Source: an uncultured Clostridia bacterium (GTDB lineage Bacteria; Bacillota; Clostridia; Oscillospirales; Acutalibacteraceae). From it: 6,752 bases of DNA. The notes beneath the pieces are model-generated. The model was given only the letters and a program-made list of their open reading frames with translations, searched no databases and was not told the DNA's origin. Position 1 is the first letter of the stretch. Every line of letters begins with the position of its first letter. Positions 1 to 6,447 of this stretch are shown here, in pieces. The DNA lies in assembly GCA_937875885.1 (NCBI GenBank), contig CALEIO010000272.1:1-6752 (forward strand), in the 5' to 3' direction. Both the position numbers and the translations under genes were made by a program.

Positions 1-1000
1 AGGTTTTCTTTTTGTTGAGAAACTCTTCGGGCAGAGAAATGTTGAATAAATCCAATAGTCCTGCAGAGGATGCCACACCGGAGATAAGAAGCACTTTCTG
101 GTTTCTCTGGGTGGTTGCCTGGGCAAGGTTAGCAGCAAGGGTAGTTTTGCCTTCTCCGGGGGCATAGGAGGTTATAAGCATAACCTTGCCGCCGTTTTTC
201 TCGCGGTAATAGTTTATGTTTGTGCGGAGCTTCTTTATGGTTTCGTTGAAGCCGAAGCTTATGGACGGAGCTCCGATGAGGATTCGCTTTTTCTTTTTTG
301 CAACTCGTGCCCTGAAGTTTTTGTAGGTGTTTTCGTGGTAGGTTATGCCCAGAAGCTTTGTATCCAGCTTTTCTGCGGCATCACCCTCTGTCTTGAGGGT
401 GTCGAGCAGATAGGAGTAAAGTGCTGCAATGAGGATAACTGCAGCAGAAGATATAAGCACGCTCAAAGCGATGTTACGTTGGAATTTGAAGGGGTTTGCA
501 GGAGAAGATGGCAGGGAGGGCTGCTCATATATATCCATTACAATGTCGCCCAGAATGTCGGTGGACAGGCTGGGGTAAATTTCAAGCAAAGCCCTGAGCA
601 GACGGAATGATGTAAGAGGGCTGTCGCTGGTAATGGTTATCTCCAGCAGGTTTGTTGTGGGGATAACATAAACACTGATGGATGCATCAAAGCTGCTGAG
701 ACCGATGTGCTCGGCGGTTTTTTTCTTCAGTACGTTACTGGTAAGCACAGCTGTAATAGTGTCTGTGAGCTTTTCTGTTTCTGTGGTGTCGGTATAAACA
801 CCGGTGTTATTAACTTTTGCGGATACTACCATTGTGCACTTGGAAGAGTAGTGGGGCTCGTAGTACAGAGCAGCAGAAATATAAGCAAATATTGCTGCAG
901 AAAGGGCAATGCATACAATGGCAACCCAATTTTTGATTATATCTCGTATTACCACATAGGCAATATCCAGATATTTTGATCTGAGGTTATTGTTTTCCAT
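1..1000 (-). CDS. Wzz-type polysaccharide chain-length regulator fused to a BY-kinase-like ATPase domain (partial, C-terminus beyond the window)
   Basis: The first 333 residues are visible and the reading frame is open to the left edge. Residues about 25-45 form a first membrane segment and about 177-198 a second. Between them lies an extracytoplasmic Wzz-like region, ending in a proline-rich stretch just before the second membrane segment (P161, P164, P167, P170) as in Wzz/CpsC proteins. A basic KKKKR at 235-239 is followed by ETIKKLRTN (253-261), which resembles the E-x-x-R-x-LRTN helix of bacterial tyrosine kinases, and by a Walker A motif APGEGKTT at 280-287. Known members form inner-membrane complexes controlling capsule or exopolysaccharide chain length and export. 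The Walker A' position, usually hydrophobic-DADxR, reads LLISGVASS (304-312), so kinase activity is doubtful. Walker B and the tyrosine cluster lie outside the window. The ATG at 1000 follows AGAAAGG (1009-1015) by 8 bases and lies 22 bases after the upstream stop, so it is the last visible gene of the operon. Family assignment is firm; activity is not. Confidence 0.88.
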   Translation of the reverse strand, partial: MENNNLRSKYLDIAYVVIRDIIKNWVAIVCIALSAAIFAYISAALYYEPHYSSKCTMVVSAKVNNTGVYTDTTETEKLTDTITAVLTSNVLKKKTAEHIGLSSFDASISVYVIPTTNLLEITITSDSPLTSFRLLRALLEIYPSLSTDILGDIVMDIYEQPSLPSSPANPFKFQRNIALSVLISSAAVILIAALYSYLLDTLKTEGDAAEKLDTKLLGITYHENTYKNFRARVAKKKKRILIGAPSISFGFNETIKKLRTNINYYREKNGGKVMLITSYAPGEGKTTLAANLAQATTQRNQKVLLISGVASSAGLLDLFNISLPEEFLNKKKT

Positions 1001-1008
1001 AAGTAAAG

Positions 1009-1015
1009 CCTTTCT
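1009..1015 (-). promoter_or_regulatory. Ribosome binding site of the Wzz/BY-kinase-like gene
   Basis: AGAAAGG on the minus strand, 8 bases before the ATG at 1000. It supports that start and translation within the operon. Confidence 0.6.
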
Positions 1016-1022
1016 CTGAAAA

Positions 1023-1817
1023 TCAGTAAACTACAACAAGGAGTTTGCTTTTTCCGCTGGCATTAATGCCGTTTACATAGTACTCAACATTATAGGTGCC
1101 CGGTTTTTTTGTGTTTACGTTGTTAACGATTGTGAGCTCACCCTCAATGTTTGAGGATTTGAAGTAAGCGTAGGGGTCAAAGGATGAGCCTTTTTTGATG
1201 TATGTGATGTATTTTTTGAGAGAAACATCGATTCCTGCATAGGAGTTGTCGTAAATCTCTATTTCTGTGTTAAGGTAAGAGGTTTTTCCGCAACTGTCGG
1301 TAACTCTGAATTCTACGGGGTACATACCGGGAGTAAGGTTATCAATCATAGTGTCCAGACCATAGCGGATTTTTGTTGTAATGTCGCCATCGAGCACACT
1401 CTTTGCTTTGATGTTTGCCAGCACATCTATTTTTGAGCCTACTACGTAGCTTAAAGGTCTGTTAAGTGTGAAAGTGGGCTCCTTGTAGTCTGTGTAGACA
1501 AGAGTTCTTTCGATTCTTCCCACGTTCATATGGCTGTCTGTTGCGGCGTAGGTGATGATTCTTTCACCATCACGGATGAAGTTTGAAATGCTCTGCACAA
1601 CAATGGTATGTGTAACGTCGCCGTCGCGGTTATCCAGGGCGGTTACACCAAGCAGAAGGTCTTCTTCTTTGATGTCAACACTTGCGATTATAGAATCTGT
1701 TTCGCAGGTGAGCACAGGAGCAACGGTATCGCTTGTTTTTTCTTCGTGTTTTAAGAAGAAAATAAGTGTTGCAATGGAAATTATAAGCAACAATATGCAT
1801 AAGATGTTCTTTTTCAT
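1023..1817 (-). CDS. Membrane-anchored protein with three tandem bacterial Ig-like (DUF5011-like) repeats
   Basis: The protein has 264 residues from the ATG at 1817. A GTG six bases upstream is also in frame, but it is only 3 bases from the AGAGG at 1827-1831, whereas the ATG is 9 bases away and begins a natural MKKN leader. Residues about 4-22 form a hydrophobic segment, probably an uncleaved N-terminal anchor, since no good signal peptidase site follows. The rest is extracytoplasmic. Three repeats are visible: about 34-108 (LDNRDGDVTHTI, ITYAATDS), 113-188 (LDGDITTKI, PGMYPVEFRVTDSCGKTS) and 195-264 (PGTYNVEYYVNG, ASGKS). The DGD-(V/I)-T and PGxYxVEFxVTDxxGK signatures are typical of DUF5011/Ig_5-type beta-sandwich repeats. 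The third copy lacks the DGD signature. No enzyme motif or sortase signal is seen. It sits between a nucleotidyltransferase-like gene and a Wzz/BY-kinase-like gene, so a role in surface polysaccharide assembly or binding is inferred; the actual function is unknown. Confidence 0.85.
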   Translation of the reverse strand: MKKNILCILLLIISIATLIFFLKHEEKTSDTVAPVLTCETDSIIASVDIKEEDLLLGVTALDNRDGDVTHTIVVQSISNFIRDGERIITYAATDSHMNVGRIERTLVYTDYKEPTFTLNRPLSYVVGSKIDVLANIKAKSVLDGDITTKIRYGLDTMIDNLTPGMYPVEFRVTDSCGKTSYLNTEIEIYDNSYAGIDVSLKKYITYIKKGSSFDPYAYFKSSNIEGELTIVNNVNTKKPGTYNVEYYVNGINASGKSKLLVVVY

Positions 1818-1826
1818 TTGCACATA

Positions 1827-1832
1827 CCTCTT
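1827..1832 (-). promoter_or_regulatory. Ribosome binding site that decides the start of the Ig-like repeat gene
   Basis: AAGAGG on the minus strand lies 9 bases before the ATG at 1817 but only 3 before the in-frame GTG at 1823. The ATG is therefore the preferred start. Confidence 0.6.
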
Positions 1833-1854
1833 TGTGTTGTTTTGTCTTTAAGAT

Positions 1855-3063
1855 TTATTTTGTGGGTAATATCCCGTATTCTTTAAGCAGGTCAAGTCTT
1901 TTGTTGCCGATGCGGACAGACTCAAAAGGAGAGTTGTTGTCTGTGTTTTTCAGCTCTTTTTTGTAGCTTATGAGCCTGTGTGCCCAGGCAAGGGGCAAAA
2001 GGACAGGATATTTCTTTGCATAGGAATATCTTGAATCAAGTTTTTTGGCTTTTGGGAAAAGTTTTCTCAGAACAGAGGTGTCTTTGCCCTTTGCCCCACT
2101 GAATGTAATGCTGCTGCTGTGTCGGCGTGACATTGTGGAGCTGCCGAATATTCCTGCGGAAAGAATATCTTCAAGTAGACTTGTTTCGTCGGTTGGAAAT
2201 TGGGCGTGTTTTTGCAGGGCTTCAGATACCTGTTCGTCGAGGTTAAGGTGGTTTTTGCCTATTGCAAAGATACCCATAGCGAATTTTTTAGCGTTTACGG
2301 ATTTGCAGAGAGAGAGGAGTTTTTTGAAATCAATTTCACTGCAATAGCTGTTTGCAAAAACTGTTATGTCGCAAATCTGCCTTATGCCTACTCCGCTGTG
2401 AATGAAGTGCTTCATAGCGTGGAGGATAAGGTAAAGCAGGTGCTCTGTAGGGGCAAGTGTTCTGAACCTTGTGTTCTCTGCACAAATGGTGCAGGAGTTT
2501 TCAAAACATTCAGAAAACAGAGCGTTCCATTTGTCAAAAAAACTTTCTTCTGTGTCAAACAGAGCGGTGTGAAGTTCAATGTGTAGTCCGTCGTTTCGCA
2601 GGAAAGAGTTCTGATATCGGTCTGCGGTATTGCTGTTTGCCGCATAAAATCCCAGGGAAAGCAGAGCTTCTCTGTACAGGCTGTATTCATCCTCGGGGAT
2701 AAGCAGGTCTTCATCGGAAGAGATGCGGAAATCAGGCTGAGGATACAGATTGCGGCAGATGATGCCTTTTGCCACGATGGGAGTCAGACCTTTTTCTGCA
2801 AGGCGTGAATACACATCGGAAAAAGTGCAGGTTTTGATTGTCTGCTGAGAAACAAGCAGCTTTACACGCTTGTGAAAAAACTCGGAGTTTTCTGAAGAAA
2901 TATCTGCAGAAGTGTGGAGGCAATGGAAAATCAGCGGCAAAACCCGATGAATTTCTGAAAGCCTGAGCAGAGAATCGTATTCCTCTGTGCTTGTGGGCAA
3001 TGAGGTTGTTTTTTCTCCCATAAGGGCGGATTTCAGTATATTCAAAAATGTTTTTTGTAACAT
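1855..3063 (-). CDS. Nucleotidyltransferase family protein (NTP_transf_5-like, PF14907 type)
   Basis: The protein has 402 residues from the ATG at 3063. The frame stays open to a TTG at 3084, but AAAAGGA (3072-3078) lies 8 bases before the ATG and within that extension, so the ATG is chosen. The diagnostic stretch is VAKGIICRNLYPQPDFRISS followed by DEDLLIP (about 97-123): a KG pair (99-100), a lone arginine (113) and a D-x-D pair (D117, D119) before a hydrophobic strand, as in the metal-binding site of polymerase-beta-fold nucleotidyltransferases. HIELH (161-165) supplies the further conserved strand of this family. A helical C-terminal half follows, including LILHAMKHFIHSGVGIRQICD (212-232), also typical. 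No signal peptide or clear membrane helix is present, so it should be cytoplasmic. Known members occur in exopolysaccharide and peptide-modification clusters and their substrates are mostly unknown. As first gene of an operon with a Wzz-like protein, it may act on a sugar or lipid intermediate; this is inference. Confidence 0.87.
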   Translation of the reverse strand: MLQKTFLNILKSALMGEKTTSLPTSTEEYDSLLRLSEIHRVLPLIFHCLHTSADISSENSEFFHKRVKLLVSQQTIKTCTFSDVYSRLAEKGLTPIVAKGIICRNLYPQPDFRISSDEDLLIPEDEYSLYREALLSLGFYAANSNTADRYQNSFLRNDGLHIELHTALFDTEESFFDKWNALFSECFENSCTICAENTRFRTLAPTEHLLYLILHAMKHFIHSGVGIRQICDITVFANSYCSEIDFKKLLSLCKSVNAKKFAMGIFAIGKNHLNLDEQVSEALQKHAQFPTDETSLLEDILSAGIFGSSTMSRRHSSSITFSGAKGKDTSVLRKLFPKAKKLDSRYSYAKKYPVLLPLAWAHRLISYKKELKNTDNNSPFESVRIGNKRLDLLKEYGILPTK

Positions 3064-3071
3064 AAGACCCG

Positions 3072-3078
3072 TCCTTTT
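3072..3078 (-). promoter_or_regulatory. Ribosome binding site that decides the start of the nucleotidyltransferase gene
   Basis: AAAAGGA on the minus strand is 8 bases before the ATG at 3063. It lies downstream of the in-frame TTG at 3084, arguing against that longer start. Confidence 0.65.
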
Positions 3079-3114
3079 CTGCAATGGATATTCTACACCT
3101 ATTTTAACTAATAT

Positions 3115-3123
3115 ATTATATCA
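3115..3123 (-). promoter_or_regulatory. Extended -10 promoter of the three-gene operon
   Basis: The minus strand reads TGATATAAT, an exact TGn-TATAAT extended -10 element. At 17-bp spacing the -35 position is TTTTAT (3138-3143), a poor match, which an extended -10 can compensate. Transcription would begin near 3108, giving a leader of about 45 bases. The element lies downstream of the terminator at 3236-3276, so the operon appears transcribed independently of the CotH gene. Assigned by inspection only. Confidence 0.5.
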
Positions 3124-3235
3124 TAAGTTTTTTACATATAAAAGTAGTATTTTTGATAAATAAGAAAGGATTTTGCACTTTTTACAGATTTTTAAGAAAA
3201 TGGACTGAAAGCTGACTTTTGCAAAGGGGATAAAA

Positions 3236-3276
3236 GATAACAAAACACCCGAGTGCATTGATGATACACTCGGGTG
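3236..3276 (-). terminator. Rho-independent terminator of the CotH-dockerin gene
   Basis: On the minus strand CACCCGAGTG (3276-3267) pairs perfectly with CACTCGGGTG (3255-3246) across an 11-base loop, giving a 10-bp stem rich in G and C. It is followed by TTTTG and further T-rich sequence (TTATCTTTTAT). It starts about 40 bases after the stop codon of the large gene, as expected for its terminator. On the plus strand the stem is followed by AAAGTTT, so it is less convincing in that direction. Confidence 0.87.
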
Positions 3277-3315
3277 AAAGTTTGTATTATTAACAACTGT
3301 TGATTTGTGTGTCTA

Positions 3316-6300
3316 TCAGAATTCCTGGATAATGCCAACGATGAATTTCTGGATAGCTGTAGAGTCGGATACTGTGATTCTGTTGTCCTTTGTTGTGTCA
3401 CAATTCTTGAGAGCGTTCTCATCAAGTGTGATAAGGTCTGCAATGTGTTTCTGGATGAGAGTAGCATCCTTGATGTTTACAGTGCCGTTCATATCTGAAT
3501 CGCCCAGGAGAGCAGCAGGAGCAACAGGTGAGGTTTCGATTGCATTACCTGTGATGATAATGTTGTTGAGAACAAGCTCTCCGCCTGTGGGGTCATCAGC
3601 TGTTGTGCCGCCGTTTACTGTAACGTTGGATGTTGCATAGAGTCGGAGTGTTACAGTATCCTTGTCAGCGGTTTCCTCGGGAAGAACAAGGTTGTCGAAA
3701 TAATTTATAAGGTTCTTTCTGTTTTCGAGTGCAATTGTGAATGCTGCACCTTCGATATCAGTAAAGTTCTCGCCGTCTGTGCTGTAAGCAAGCTGCCAGT
3801 TTGCAGGAGCCTTTTTGGAACCTGCACTTGTGAGAGAGATTGTAAGATCCTTGTAGTTCTTTGTGCTGATTGTAATGTCAACGTAAGGATTGTCGCCCCA
3901 GGGATTCTTGCTACCTGCAGGAATGATGGGAACGATACCCTCGTCTTCGCCGTATTCGGCATCAGACCACTCCAAAGCTCTGTAGCCGTCGGAGTTTACA
4001 CTTGCAAGAAGGGTACCTGTGCCTGTTGTTGCAGTATAGCCCTCTTCTTTTGTGCCGTATTCCTCAAGCTTGTCGCCTGATGTTTTGCCTGTTGAGTCAA
4101 ATACAAAAGCAACGATTGTGTTCTCGGGGAGAGCAGGTGTTGTTGCAGGCTCTGTGGGCTCGGTAACCGCAGGTTCTGTTGTTGCGGGTTCGGTAGTAGC
4201 AGGCTCGGTTGCTTCTGTGGGAGCAGTTGTTGCAGGAGCAGTTGTTGTGGGAGCCTCTGTGGGAGTTTCCTCTTCCTGATAGGGCATAGTGCCTACGTTA
4301 TAGTAGGGCATATTTGCACCGTTAACGCGGTCCATAATATCTGTTGTGTAGAAGAGTGTGGGGGTGTTGGGAATGGTCTGAGAAGGAGTCTGGGCACCTG
4401 CTGCACCATTGTTGAAGTTGATTTTTGTTGCGCCGTTTGTAATAACGATCTTGTAAAGGTCTGCGCCGTATTCGGTTGTACCGATCTTCTCTGCCTTTTC
4501 ACCGGGCCAGGTCATATGAACATCGTTGCTGCCCCAGAGGTAGTAGTGAACATCGTCCCAGCCTAAATCTGTTGAGAAATAAACAACTCTCTCTTCTGCG
4601 GGATCAGAGGGTGTGGAAGGATTAGAGGGGTTAGAAGTGCCGTTTTCAAAAGCATTTGTTAACCATTCAGTTCTCTTTGTAAGCCAGGTCTTCATATAAT
4701 CCAGCTCACCGGCAACGTCGTCTGTAAAGGTGTCTTTAAGGCTTGAATTTTTGTCCTGACAAAGCCACATAAAGTCCCACATAATGTAGTTGATGTATGT
4801 GGTTTTCTCGATAGCTTTTGCGTAATCGTCAATGCTCATACCTCTGTCGCCTTCTGCGGGCTCGGCATTGCCAAGGAGAACGTCAATCTTGGGAAGGAAC
4901 TTTTCTTTCCAGATTCTCTTGCAGATATCCTCAAAGGTTTCGCCGTTTGAGGATGTGCCTTCTACATAGAAAGCTCTGCCCAGGGGATTGATTGTGTTGT
5001 TGTATTTTGCATCACGGGTTGTCCAGCCTGTGTGGTCACTTGTGGATGTGGATGTACCGTCACGGTTTACGTCAACTGCACCCAGGTGAGAGTCGCAGTC
5101 CCAGATGGGAGAAGCATAGAACTTCTGCTCTGCGGCGTTATAGGTGAAGAATGTACTTGTGTAACCGCCGTCGCAGTTTTTGCCAAGCTCCTGAAGCAGA
5201 TACTGGGAAGCAAGGCTTTCCAGGTCGCAGTTTGCTTCGATATCTGCAAGTGTGCCGTTGTAGAGAGCGGACTCGAATTTCTGATAAGTCTGCTTGATGT
5301 AGTTGTATCTTACTGTGTAAGCATCGCTGTTTGTTTCGAAATCCTCAAGGTCGGGTGTTTTGAGAACAACGTGGTAGCCACGCTTTGTCTTGAAGTATGT
5401 ATCGTTCTTGTAGTTCCAAACGTCAACCTCAACGAGGAAGTTGAAGCCTGTCTCCAGCTCTTCTGACTCGTCTTTAAGAGAAACTACAGCATTTTTGCCA
5501 AGGTCGATTTTCTGACAAGCAATGTAGGAGCCGCGATATACACCATTAACAAAGAAGTCGATGAAGCTCTGGTCGGGTGCATAGGGATTGTCTACGTCAT
5601 AAGCCAGGTTGTACATAATTCTGTTTCTCAGCATAGTAGAATCTTTGGGGTTCGCAACAAGAGAGAACTTCTTGCTTGTTGTGTGGCCGATGGTGGTCAT
5701 ATTGCTGAAGTTGATGTTAAAAGGCTTTTTGTCGCTTTCTTTCCAGTTTGTGTTGCCTCTGCCCTTGATTTTCTTCAGTTCGCCGTCTTGTACACCATCT
5801 TCACTTACGATGGAGTATGTAGCGGTGGAGCAGTAGTTTTCTTTGTTCTGAATGAGGAAGCTCCAGAGGTCTGTGTTCTGGGTGGCGCCCTCGTAGTCTA
5901 CGTAGGAGTTTGTTGTATCGTTGATGTAAAGAGATGCCTCGGCGTCGCTCTTATATACCTTGTATGTGTAAGTGCGGTCTTTGCCTACTTTTACCTCTAC
6001 AGCTTCGCCTTCTGTGTATTCAACAAAAGCGCTGGTCTTTGATTTGATTGTAGTTTTGCCGATTACAGCATCTTCGCCGTAACCGTTGTAAAGCTCAATA
6101 ACCTTATCGTCAGATGCAGCGGGAAGGAAGAAGTATCTTACGCCTTCTTCAGCATAGATGCCTGTGTAGTCTTTCATCCATTTCTGCCATGCGTCTGTGC
6201 TGTCAGAGCCGGGAATAGCATGAGCATAGATTGCCTCGTAATCTTCCAGCTCAAAGTTGGGGTAAGCGGATGTGTTGGGAGTGAGTGTTTCTTCAGCGGC

Positions 6301-6369
6301 TGCTGTGTAAAGGGGAACAGCTGTGATAAGCATACACAACACCATAAGAAGAGCAGTGAATTTTTTCAT
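3316..6369 (-). CDS. Secreted CotH kinase-domain protein with CBM26-like starch-binding module and C-terminal type I dockerin
   Basis: The protein has 1017 residues. The ATG at 6369 is chosen because AAAGGAG (6378-6384) lies 8 bases upstream and it begins a classic signal peptide, with likely cleavage after AAA at 23-25. Residues about 40-194 are a lead-in region. Residues about 195-572 are the CotH domain: KGRGNTNW (202-209), KKP (214-216), LVANPKDSTMLRNR (237-250), NGVYRGSYIACQKI (275-288), HVVLKTPD (333-340) and IWDCDSHLG (422-430). CotH proteins are secreted, Fam20C-related protein kinases known from spore coats. A Ser/Pro/Asn linker (579-590) leads to a CBM26-like starch-binding module (594-694: WDDVHYYLW, MTWPG, INFNNG, QT). 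A Thr/Glu/Pro linker (702-745), a beta-sandwich module (748-944) and a type I dockerin (955-1014) follow. The dockerin predicts calcium-dependent attachment to a cohesin scaffold. The gene is monocistronic. Kinase activity and its target are not established; conserved Glu may be Gln286 here. Confidence 0.92.
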   Translation of the reverse strand: MKKFTALLMVLCMLITAVPLYTAAAEETLTPNTSAYPNFELEDYEAIYAHAIPGSDSTDAWQKWMKDYTGIYAEEGVRYFFLPAASDDKVIELYNGYGEDAVIGKTTIKSKTSAFVEYTEGEAVEVKVGKDRTYTYKVYKSDAEASLYINDTTNSYVDYEGATQNTDLWSFLIQNKENYCSTATYSIVSEDGVQDGELKKIKGRGNTNWKESDKKPFNINFSNMTTIGHTTSKKFSLVANPKDSTMLRNRIMYNLAYDVDNPYAPDQSFIDFFVNGVYRGSYIACQKIDLGKNAVVSLKDESEELETGFNFLVEVDVWNYKNDTYFKTKRGYHVVLKTPDLEDFETNSDAYTVRYNYIKQTYQKFESALYNGTLADIEANCDLESLASQYLLQELGKNCDGGYTSTFFTYNAAEQKFYASPIWDCDSHLGAVDVNRDGTSTSTSDHTGWTTRDAKYNNTINPLGRAFYVEGTSSNGETFEDICKRIWKEKFLPKIDVLLGNAEPAEGDRGMSIDDYAKAIEKTTYINYIMWDFMWLCQDKNSSLKDTFTDDVAGELDYMKTWLTKRTEWLTNAFENGTSNPSNPSTPSDPAEERVVYFSTDLGWDDVHYYLWGSNDVHMTWPGEKAEKIGTTEYGADLYKIVITNGATKINFNNGAAGAQTPSQTIPNTPTLFYTTDIMDRVNGANMPYYNVGTMPYQEEETPTEAPTTTAPATTAPTEATEPATTEPATTEPAVTEPTEPATTPALPENTIVAFVFDSTGKTSGDKLEEYGTKEEGYTATTGTGTLLASVNSDGYRALEWSDAEYGEDEGIVPIIPAGSKNPWGDNPYVDITISTKNYKDLTISLTSAGSKKAPANWQLAYSTDGENFTDIEGAAFTIALENRKNLINYFDNLVLPEETADKDTVTLRLYATSNVTVNGGTTADDPTGGELVLNNIIITGNAIETSPVAPAALLGDSDMNGTVNIKDATLIQKHIADLITLDENALKNCDTTKDNRITVSDSTAIQKFIVGIIQEF
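4135..4266 (-). repeat. Repeats encoding a Thr/Glu/Pro/Ala-rich linker inside the CotH-dockerin gene
   Basis: Residues about 702-745 consist of imperfect TEPATTEPATTEPAVTEPTE-type repeats and APTTTAPATTAP. Such linkers join modules in secreted glycan-binding proteins and are commonly O-glycosylated in dockerin-bearing bacteria. The repetitive DNA also leaves an open antisense frame that is not a gene. Confidence 0.85.
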
Positions 6370-6377
6370 GTGGTCAT

Positions 6378-6384
6378 CTCCTTT
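6378..6384 (-). promoter_or_regulatory. Ribosome binding site of the CotH-dockerin gene
   Basis: AAAGGAG on the minus strand, 8 bases before the ATG at 6369. It decides the start against an in-frame upstream ATG at 6444, which has no such site and would place 25 polar residues before the signal peptide. Confidence 0.75.
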
Positions 6385-6399
6385 GTTTTTTTGTGTTGT

Positions 6400-6422
6400 A
6401 ACTGCATTTTGGCGGTGCAGTT
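6400..6422 (-). other. Hairpin in the 5' leader of the CotH-dockerin mRNA
   Basis: AACTGCA (6400-6406) and TGCAGTT (6416-6422) form a perfect 7-bp stem with a 9-base loop. In the minus-strand transcript it lies about 16 bases before the ribosome binding site, followed by an A-rich unstructured stretch. On the plus strand the same stem is followed by TTTTTTCG, so it could act as a weak terminator in that direction. The role is unknown. Confidence 0.4.
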
Positions 6423-6447
6423 TTTTCGTTTTTAATCGTAACATATA

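Noticed and set aside
62..85. Frameshift as the cause of the missing Walker A' motif
   Set aside because: The same frame reads sensible hydrophobic strand before it and LLDLFNISLPEE after it, so no frame change is needed; resequencing would settle it.
335..979. Plus-strand open frames of 90-91 codons at the left edge
   Set aside because: They are antisense to the Wzz/BY-kinase-like gene, which has recognisable membrane segments and a Walker A motif.
1818..1823. GTG start at 1823 for the Ig-like repeat protein
   Set aside because: The Shine-Dalgarno site is only 3 bases away from it but 9 bases from the ATG at 1817.
2200..2714. Plus- and minus-strand open frames inside the nucleotidyltransferase gene
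   Set aside because: They are out-of-frame shadows; the family motifs all lie in the 1855-3063 minus-strand frame.
3064..3084. TTG start at 3084 for the nucleotidyltransferase
   Set aside because: The added residues encode the AAAAGGA ribosome binding site of the ATG at 3063, and no good site precedes the TTG.
3085..3315. A small gene or riboswitch between the CotH gene and the operon
   Set aside because: Beyond the terminator and the extended -10 promoter the stretch is AT-rich with no start codon plus ribosome binding site and no recognisable riboswitch fold.
4052..4279. Plus-strand open frame of 75 codons rich in Ala, Gly, Val and Ser
   Set aside because: It is the antisense of the repetitive Thr/Glu/Pro linker and arises from its codon pattern; it has no start signals.
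5032..6042. Plus-strand open frames opposite the CotH domain (144 and 119 codons)
   Set aside because: They lie wholly antisense to a well-supported gene, have odd Cys/Val-rich compositions and lack ribosome binding sites.
6370..6444. In-frame extension of the CotH-dockerin protein to an ATG at 6444
   Set aside because: It would add 25 polar, basic residues before a clear signal peptide, has no ribosome binding site, and overlaps the expected transcription start. The ATG at 6369 has AAAGGAG at 8 bases.
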